Assembly (NCBI GenBank): GCA_003819975.1
Contig: RPPU01000106.1
Span: 1-10,279 of the forward strand
Length of the DNA: 10,279 bases
Origin: Desulfobacteraceae bacterium
Lineage (GTDB): Bacteria > Desulfobacterota > DSM-4660 > Desulfatiglandales > HGW-15
Direction of reading: 5' to 3'
Shown: piece by piece, positions 4,812-10,279 of the stretch
Layout of the letters: each line of letters starts with the position of its first letter
How positions within the stretch are numbered: the stretch's first letter is position 1
The notes under the pieces: generated by a model
Seen by the model: only the letters and a program-made list of their open reading frames with translations
What the model was told of the DNA's origin: nothing
Database searches by the model: none
Position numbers and translations under genes: made by a program

Positions 4812-7800
4812 ATGAAGAAATTATCTATACTTTTAGCGCTCATCTTATTATTTGCGATCTATTTTCCATTATTCGCGCAAGATGAAGAAACCGTTCCGTC
4901 AAGCAATGATGATGTCCAAGTTATTCAGACACAGCCTGAAGAAACGCCCGCAATCCCGGTTGAATCAACAACCTCTGAAACACCCGATGAATCGACTCAA
5001 TCAAATCCCAATTCGACCGCATCAATGGGCAGCGAACAGCCGGAAATCAAACATTCCGATACGATTTCGAGTTATTCGGCCACACCGATCCCCACCAATT
5101 CGTCTTTTACCGGTGCATCCAGTTACAATATTCCGATCAGCGTGCCGCCCGGCCGCAATGGCATGGCGCCAAAAATAAACATCATCTATACCAGCCAGGG
5201 TGAAAACAGTTGGATAGGACACGGTTGGAATCTCGATATGGGTTCGATTCGGCGTTCTACAAAAAACGGCCTCAACTATAATGATAATGCCTTTGTTTAT
5301 TCGGGCAATGGGGTATCAGTTGATCTTTTAATCCAGCCGAATTGGGGCCCAAATTATTTTGAAGCCAGAGTAGAAGAGAATTTTCAAAGATTTTTTTATA
5401 ACAGCGCAAGCGGCGGCTGGGAGGTTACACAAAAAGACGGTACGCGTTTTTATTACGGAAGCGACGATGCTTCGCGTCAGAGCAATAATCTTGGTGTTTT
5501 TAAGTGGTGTCTGGATAAAGTTGAAGACACCAACGGAAATTACATGACTTTCATTTATACCAAGGACCAGGGTGAAATCTATTTATCCCGAATCAATTAT
5601 ACGCAACATATTGGATTGCCCCAGACAACTTATGCTAGCTATGTAAAATTTAACTTGGAGCCCAGAACGGATGCAGCGCCGCTTTATCGGATCAACACCT
5701 TGGTGGTTACGGCTTATCGATTGAGTTCGGTTGAAGTTTATACAAATAATAATTTAGTAAGAAAATATTCATTAAATTACAGATACAGCGAGAACACCTT
5801 TCGCTCACTATTAACGACCGTTACCCTATTCGGCAGTGATGGAACGACCTCGTTACCACCCATCAACTTCAGTTATCAAACCGGGGGCAAAGGTTGGACC
5901 CCCATGAACGGAATCACCAATGCGGCATCTCCCGGCCAGCCAATGGTTATGGGCGATTTTAATGGAGACAACAAAACAGATATAGGATTTGTATATGGTG
6001 ATGGTGTCCATTTTTATTTGTCCGACGGTCAAGGCGGCTGGACCAAAATCAATGATATCGCAAATGATTTATGTCCCAGTGCCGGTTATGAACTTTCTCA
6101 TTATTGGGATCCCCGATTGAATTATTGCCCGCTTGTTATCGAATCTTTTCCAATGGTCATAGGCGATTTTAACGGAGACGGCAAAACCGATGTCGGCCGC
6201 AAGTATCAAGGTGGCATTCGAATTTATTTGTCCAACAGTCAAGGCGGCTGGACCAAAATCAATGATCTATTGGATAATGATCTGCAAATGCCGAATTATC
6301 TCGATTATGGGAGCGGCGTATATCCCGTAATAACCGGAGATTTTAATAGTGATGGCAAAACCGATATCGGGTTCGTATATAATAATGGCGTCCGTTTCTA
6401 TTTATCCAACGGGCAAGGCGGTTGGACAAAAATCAACGATATTCAAAACGATTTATGCCCCAGCGCAGGATACTGGGCTGAAGCCTATACACCCATGGTT
6501 ACCGGAGATTTTGATGGTGACGGTAAAACCGATGTGGCGCGCTTATCCATCAACGGGCTTCGTGTTTATTTTGCCGACGGCCAAGGTGGATGGACCAGAA
6601 AAGATGCAATAACCGGTAATTACTGTGTCAGTCCTATTCCCCAACAATTATCTTGGTCAGCCGGTCTTTGCCCGGTGACAACCGGAGATTTTAACGGAGA
6701 CGGGAAAACCGATGTTGCCATTGTACATATTAATGGTGTTTATGTGTTTTTGTCCACAGGTCGCGCCAACTGGGTCAGGATAAAAGATATACCGGATCTC
6801 GGCATCAATCAGGGCTTTGTAGATTATAGCGGCGGCCTGAAATTCCCCCTGGCGATTGGCGATTTTAACGGTGACGGCAAAACCGATATCGGGAGAATCC
6901 ATGATAATGGCATTCGGTTTTATACTACAGATGGCCGCGATGGTTGGGTCAGGATGGATAATTTAAACGATTTTGGTGCTGCCTCAAGTTTTGAAAATGG
7001 TTGCGCGGATTATCCGATGGTTATTGGGGACTTTAACGGCGACGGTAAAACCGATGTGGGACGGGTGCTTGATAATGCCGTTATTCGATTATATTCATCA
7101 GCTTCGCCCTTTCCCGATCTCCTTTCTACAGTAACAAATGGATTTGGCGATAAGACAACCATCAATTACATCCCATCTTCTCAATCCCAAAATACCTTAT
7201 TGCCTTTTATCGTTCAAACAACCTCCGCTATTACCACGGAGGATGGGATTGGAAATATCTCGTCAACCCATTTTGCCTATTCCGGAGGTTTATACGATTA
7301 TCTCGAAAAAGAATTTCAAGGATTTGCGACAAGCACAAAGATTAATCCGGATGGTACCCGTGAAATAACCCAATTTTATCAAGATTATTTTCGCAAAGGC
7401 CAACCTAAGCAGACTCAATCGTATGCTCCCGAATATGCGGGTGGCGTTCTTATGGGCATGACCGACTATAGTTTTAAGATGGTTGGACTCTCTTCCGGCG
7501 TCACCCATGTCATGCCCCTTCAGAAGCGTAGTGAATTCTATGACTCTGAAACCGTTTTTACCCAGGAAGATTATGCCTTTGATCATAACGGTAACCTCCT
7601 TATGACAACTACCTGGGGTAGTGGTTTAGACGAGGCCATAACTAAAACTAATGATCCTATTGATTATGGGGCAAGCAATCGCCAGGTTTGGCGCAATAGA
7701 ACCGAAACGGTTATTGGCAGCCAAAGCGGACAGGTGCGGCAAAGCATCTATGTTTATGAGAACAATACCGGCAATTTGTTGAGTAAATCTGCCTGGCTTG

Positions 7801-10279
7801 AAAGCGGCAATAACCCCGCCACCAGCATGCAGTATGACACTTACGGCAATGTTCTCCATGCAATCGATGCCTGGGGTAATGCGAGCTCCGACCCCTGGGC
7901 GCACGCCACTCACACCGATTTCGATTCCGAAACGAATACTTTTCCCGTCAAGGTCACCGCTCCCAAAACCGGTTCGGCAGCTCATATCACGCAAACAGGC
8001 TGGAATAGACTCTATAACCAGCCCGCCTGGACCAAGGACGAAAACGGAAACATCATCTCTTATCAATATGACGTTTTCGGTCGCTTGACTCTGACGCAAA
8101 ATCCGGATGGCGGCAGTACCCAAATAATCTACAGCGATGTTTCTGATCCCAACGCTTTCCCGCGTTATCTTCTGACCAAGATCAAGGAAGATGCGGCCGG
8201 CAACACGATCGATAAATATGAATTTTTCGATGGCCTTGGCCGTCCCATTCAGACAACCACATTCGGAGAAGACGAAAAACCAATCATATCCCGAACTTAT
8301 TACAATAACATGGGCCAAACGGCTCTTACTGAAGGCCCATTCTTTGCGAGTGGCGTGACCTATCCCCAAACCGCTCCTCTTACCGGTTATCCATTTTCTT
8401 GGACCAGCTATGATTTTCGCGGCCGACCCCTTATTGTAAAAAGCAAGCATGGCGATTATCTGAAAAATAACGAGTATATCGCTACATCTTTCGACTACAG
8501 CGGTTTCAGCGCTACGGTCACGGATCCGGATGGGAACAGAAAAACCGAGAAAAAGGATTACCTGGGCCGGATCATCGAGGTTATTGAGCATAATGATCCC
8601 GAAGCATATCGCACGACTTATCAATACAACGTTGCCGGTGACCTTTTAAAAGTAACCGACGTCCTGAGCCATGAGACCAACCTGGAATACGACACCCTGG
8701 GGAGAAAGAAAGTCATGGTAGACCCGGATATGGGCCGCTGGGAATATTCCTATGACCCGAACGGCAATCTTCTGACTCAAAAAGACGCCAAGAACCAGGA
8801 AATCAGATTCGAATATGATGCTCTAAATCGTCCCTTGAATAAAAAGTATTTTTTTAATGATCAACCCTCAACAAACGACATACCTGTCTTTACAACATAC
8901 GATAATGCAACTCCAGGTTCCAATGGCATTGGCAAGCCTTATACAATTACCAAAGGGAATGTAGTCATCACCAATAACGCCTATGATTTCATGGGCCGCA
9001 GCCTCAAGGTTACCAAACGGATCGACACGACCGATTATGTTACTCAAAACGAATATGAGCTTTCCGGGAAGGTTAAAAAATTGTTATATCCGGATAATTA
9101 TTTTATCACCTATGATTATTATCCCGGCACCAACCTGATCCAAACCATCACGGACTCCGCCAATGTCGTGCAGGCGGTCTATACCGATTACGAACCGACC
9201 GGCAAGATCGGCCAGATCGATTATCATAACGGCACCGCCACCAAATACACCTATGATGCCTGGTCGACTAAACTCTTCGGTATTGTGACCGAAGATCCGA
9301 CCCATGATCCCAACAAATATCTGCAGAACAGGGAATATACCTATTCCAGGGCTGGCGATGTTTTACGAATTGAAGATCATGTGCAAAAAGTCAGCTATGA
9401 TTATGCGTATGATCCGCTTCACCGTTTAATCTCGGAAAACCTTAGCGGCACCAGCGCTCCCTTGACCAACAAGGTGGAGGAAATCGTTCTGGACTATGAA
9501 AATATCGGACCGGTTCATGGAGTAAAAGAAATTCGGTTAAATGGCATTTCTAAAGCATGTTCCTATGATGCCAACGGCAATATGGTAATTAGTCCCGATT
9601 TCACCAACGAAATTAATCCGCTGAATCGAAACATCCTCTATAATAGTGACAACATGCCGTTTCGTATTGTCCATGCAAATGGAATTACGGTGGATTTTAC
9701 TTATGATGGCACAGGCAAACGATCCGAAAAACTTGTTCCGAATGGCAAAACCATACTTTATATCGGCGATCATTATGAGATTGAAAATGGTATTGCAATC
9801 AAGTATATTTTCGGAGGCAATCTCAGGCTTGCCCAAATCAAAGGCTCTTTGACAAGCTATTTTCACAAAGACCATCTCGGCTCCACCGCGGCGGTTACGG
9901 ATGAGAACGGTCAGAAAACAGAAGTGACATTGTATGAACCTTATGGTTCTGTTCATATTCACGAAGGTGCAGAAGTTACTGCCTACAAATTTACGGATCA
10001 GGAATTCGATAATGAAACGAATTTATATAATTATGACGCAAGACTTTATGATCCGATAACTGGTATGTTTATTACACCGGATAGCGTCATGGCGAACCCT
10101 CTCGATCCGCAATCATTTAACCGTTTTAGCTATTGTCGGAATAATCCTTTAATCTACCTGGATCCTACCGGTCATTCTCCATCATCGGTTGATCTAACGG
10201 AAGATCTATATCATTGGTCCGCAGCATTAAGAACTGGCGCCGATTATCATAAAGATTCCTCCCTTTTTGACTTTCTAAA
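4812..10279 (+). CDS. Giant secreted SpvB/FG-GAP/TcdB-mid/YD-repeat Rhs protein, C-terminus outside window
   Basis: The frame is open for 1822 codons to the window end. The start ATG 4812 has GGAAAGGA 7 nt upstream. Residues 1-23 are a Sec signal peptide (KKLSILLALILLFAIYFPLFA). Residues 24-90 are a Pro/Thr/Ser/Glu-rich linker. About 93-370 is an SpvB-type N-domain (SSYNIPISVPPGRNGMAPKI, then SWIGHGWNLDMGSIRR). Residues 381-760 hold seven FG-GAP/VCBS-like repeats, GDFNGDGKTDIG-x-FYLSDGQGGW, starting at 381, 451, 509, 565, 625, 683 and 739. About 774-860 matches the TcdB middle region (VTNGFGDKTTINYIP, then KEFQGFATST). About 900-1680 is YD repeats (YDxxGRxxxxxxPDG). Residues 1683-1788 are the Rhs core (YFHKDHLGSTAAVTDENG, then RLYDPITGMFITPD, then NPLIYLDPTGH). 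In Rhs/TcC proteins the core forms a cocoon that autocleaves near the DPxG motif and encloses a variable C-terminal domain. Here 34 residues after DPTGH are visible (SPSSVDLTEDLYHW...), and I do not recognise them. No TcA, VgrG or immunity gene is in view. Confidence 0.9.
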   Translation, partial: MKKLSILLALILLFAIYFPLFAQDEETVPSSNDDVQVIQTQPEETPAIPVESTTSETPDESTQSNPNSTASMGSEQPEIKHSDTISSYSATPIPTNSSFTGASSYNIPISVPPGRNGMAPKINIIYTSQGENSWIGHGWNLDMGSIRRSTKNGLNYNDNAFVYSGNGVSVDLLIQPNWGPNYFEARVEENFQRFFYNSASGGWEVTQKDGTRFYYGSDDASRQSNNLGVFKWCLDKVEDTNGNYMTFIYTKDQGEIYLSRINYTQHIGLPQTTYASYVKFNLEPRTDAAPLYRINTLVVTAYRLSSVEVYTNNNLVRKYSLNYRYSENTFRSLLTTVTLFGSDGTTSLPPINFSYQTGGKGWTPMNGITNAASPGQPMVMGDFNGDNKTDIGFVYGDGVHFYLSDGQGGWTKINDIANDLCPSAGYELSHYWDPRLNYCPLVIESFPMVIGDFNGDGKTDVGRKYQGGIRIYLSNSQGGWTKINDLLDNDLQMPNYLDYGSGVYPVITGDFNSDGKTDIGFVYNNGVRFYLSNGQGGWTKINDIQNDLCPSAGYWAEAYTPMVTGDFDGDGKTDVARLSINGLRVYFADGQGGWTRKDAITGNYCVSPIPQQLSWSAGLCPVTTGDFNGDGKTDVAIVHINGVYVFLSTGRANWVRIKDIPDLGINQGFVDYSGGLKFPLAIGDFNGDGKTDIGRIHDNGIRFYTTDGRDGWVRMDNLNDFGAASSFENGCADYPMVIGDFNGDGKTDVGRVLDNAVIRLYSSASPFPDLLSTVTNGFGDKTTINYIPSSQSQNTLLPFIVQTTSAITTEDGIGNISSTHFAYSGGLYDYLEKEFQGFATSTKINPDGTREITQFYQDYFRKGQPKQTQSYAPEYAGGVLMGMTDYSFKMVGLSSGVTHVMPLQKRSEFYDSETVFTQEDYAFDHNGNLLMTTTWGSGLDEAITKTNDPIDYGASNRQVWRNRTETVIGSQSGQVRQSIYVYENNTGNLLSKSAWLESGNNPATSMQYDTYGNVLHAIDAWGNASSDPWAHATHTDFDSETNTFPVKVTAPKTGSAAHITQTGWNRLYNQPAWTKDENGNIISYQYDVFGRLTLTQNPDGGSTQIIYSDVSDPNAFPRYLLTKIKEDAAGNTIDKYEFFDGLGRPIQTTTFGEDEKPIISRTYYNNMGQTALTEGPFFASGVTYPQTAPLTGYPFSWTSYDFRGRPLIVKSKHGDYLKNNEYIATSFDYSGFSATVTDPDGNRKTEKKDYLGRIIEVIEHNDPEAYRTTYQYNVAGDLLKVTDVLSHETNLEYDTLGRKKVMVDPDMGRWEYSYDPNGNLLTQKDAKNQEIRFEYDALNRPLNKKYFFNDQPSTNDIPVFTTYDNATPGSNGIGKPYTITKGNVVITNNAYDFMGRSLKVTKRIDTTDYVTQNEYELSGKVKKLLYPDNYFITYDYYPGTNLIQTITDSANVVQAVYTDYEPTGKIGQIDYHNGTATKYTYDAWSTKLFGIVTEDPTHDPNKYLQNREYTYSRAGDVLRIEDHVQKVSYDYAYDPLHRLISENLSGTSAPLTNKVEEIVLDYENIGPVHGVKEIRLNGISKACSYDANGNMVISPDFTNEINPLNRNILYNSDNMPFRIVHANGITVDFTYDGTGKRSEKLVPNGKTILYIGDHYEIENGIAIKYIFGGNLRLAQIKGSLTSYFHKDHLGSTAAVTDENGQKTEVTLYEPYGSVHIHEGAEVTAYKFTDQEFDNETNLYNYDARLYDPITGMFITPDSVMANPLDPQSFNRFSYCRNNPLIYLDPTGHSPSSVDLTEDLYHWSAALRTGADYHKDSSLFDFL
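5952..7070 (+). repeat. Seven tandem FG-GAP/VCBS-like coding repeats
   Basis: Units of 168-210 bp begin with GG(C/A/G)GATTTTAA(C/T)GG and contain GACGGCAAAACCGAT. They start at 5952, 6162, 6336, 6504, 6684, 6858 and 7026. AAAACCGAT is unchanged in six of seven units although neighbouring codons differ synonymously. Units 1 and 3 also share the longer tail NDLCPSAGY, which indicates duplication of a two-unit block. In the protein these are expected beta-propeller blades with DxDxDGxxD Ca-binding loops. Confidence 0.75.

Noticed and set aside
7626..8624. A 332-codon open frame on the minus strand
   Set aside because: It lies wholly inside the giant plus-strand frame, which carries clear YD-repeat motifs here. 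The minus translation shows no recognisable domain or good start, so it is a shadow of the repetitive codon pattern.
1..10279. tRNA or rRNA genes, including an rRNA context for the S23 gene
   Set aside because: No cloverleaf-like or rRNA-like sequence was recognised in the intergenic stretches, and nearly all the rest is occupied by protein genes.

Overview
The window (about 45% GC by eye) reads as a chromosomal segment of an uncultured, probably anaerobic, Gram-negative-type bacterium. Three things point that way: a ferredoxin-dependent 2-oxoacid oxidoreductase operon, several Sec-exported surface proteins with strong AAAGGAG-type Shine-Dalgarno sites, and short degenerate CAGTTATCAGT-type intergenic repeats. 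From memory, such repeats together with GNVGIGTT fibre proteins and S23 four-helix-bundle genes are common in metagenome-assembled genomes of candidate phyla (for example Omnitrophota-like lineages). That placement is a guess and the sequence does not prove it.

Layout. Positions 1-700 (minus strand) hold the start of a kor-type operon: a consensus promoter, a two-cluster ferredoxin subunit (korD-like), a hairpin, then the first 36 codons of the alpha subunit (korA-like), which leaves the window to the left. Positions 700-1320 are a gene-poor graveyard: an open 3' remnant of a membrane-protein gene, a 146-bp element with 16-bp terminal inverted repeats, a palindromic REP-like fragment and a first array of CTGATAACTG-type repeats. 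A TTGACA/extended -10 promoter at about 1323-1350 then starts a plus-strand cluster of exported proteins.

The plus-strand cluster is: (1) a 574-aa tail-fibre/adhesin-like protein built from six GNVGIGTT motifs with a coiled-coil C-terminus; (2) a 124-aa S23-family four-helix-bundle protein bracketed by inverted repeat arrays that also encode its RBS, its last residues and its stop codon; (3) a 301-aa secreted protein with four Ca-binding (TSP3-like) repeats that ends in a single YD-repeat-like strand; (4) a very large SpvB/FG-GAP/TcdB-mid/YD-repeat/Rhs-core protein. Gene 4 is open for 1822 codons and is cut by the window end just after the conserved DPTG core, where a variable C-terminal tip normally starts.

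Genes 1, 3 and 4 plausibly form one surface or secreted module: adhesive fibre, Ca-dependent accessory protein and Rhs/Tc-like cocoon. The S23 gene with its repeats looks like a compact unit inserted between the stop codon of gene 1 and the RBS of gene 3. The two observations most worth following are this repeat-bracketed S23 unit and the single-polypeptide, Sec-exported Tc-BC-like Rhs protein whose small neighbour carries a matching YD motif.
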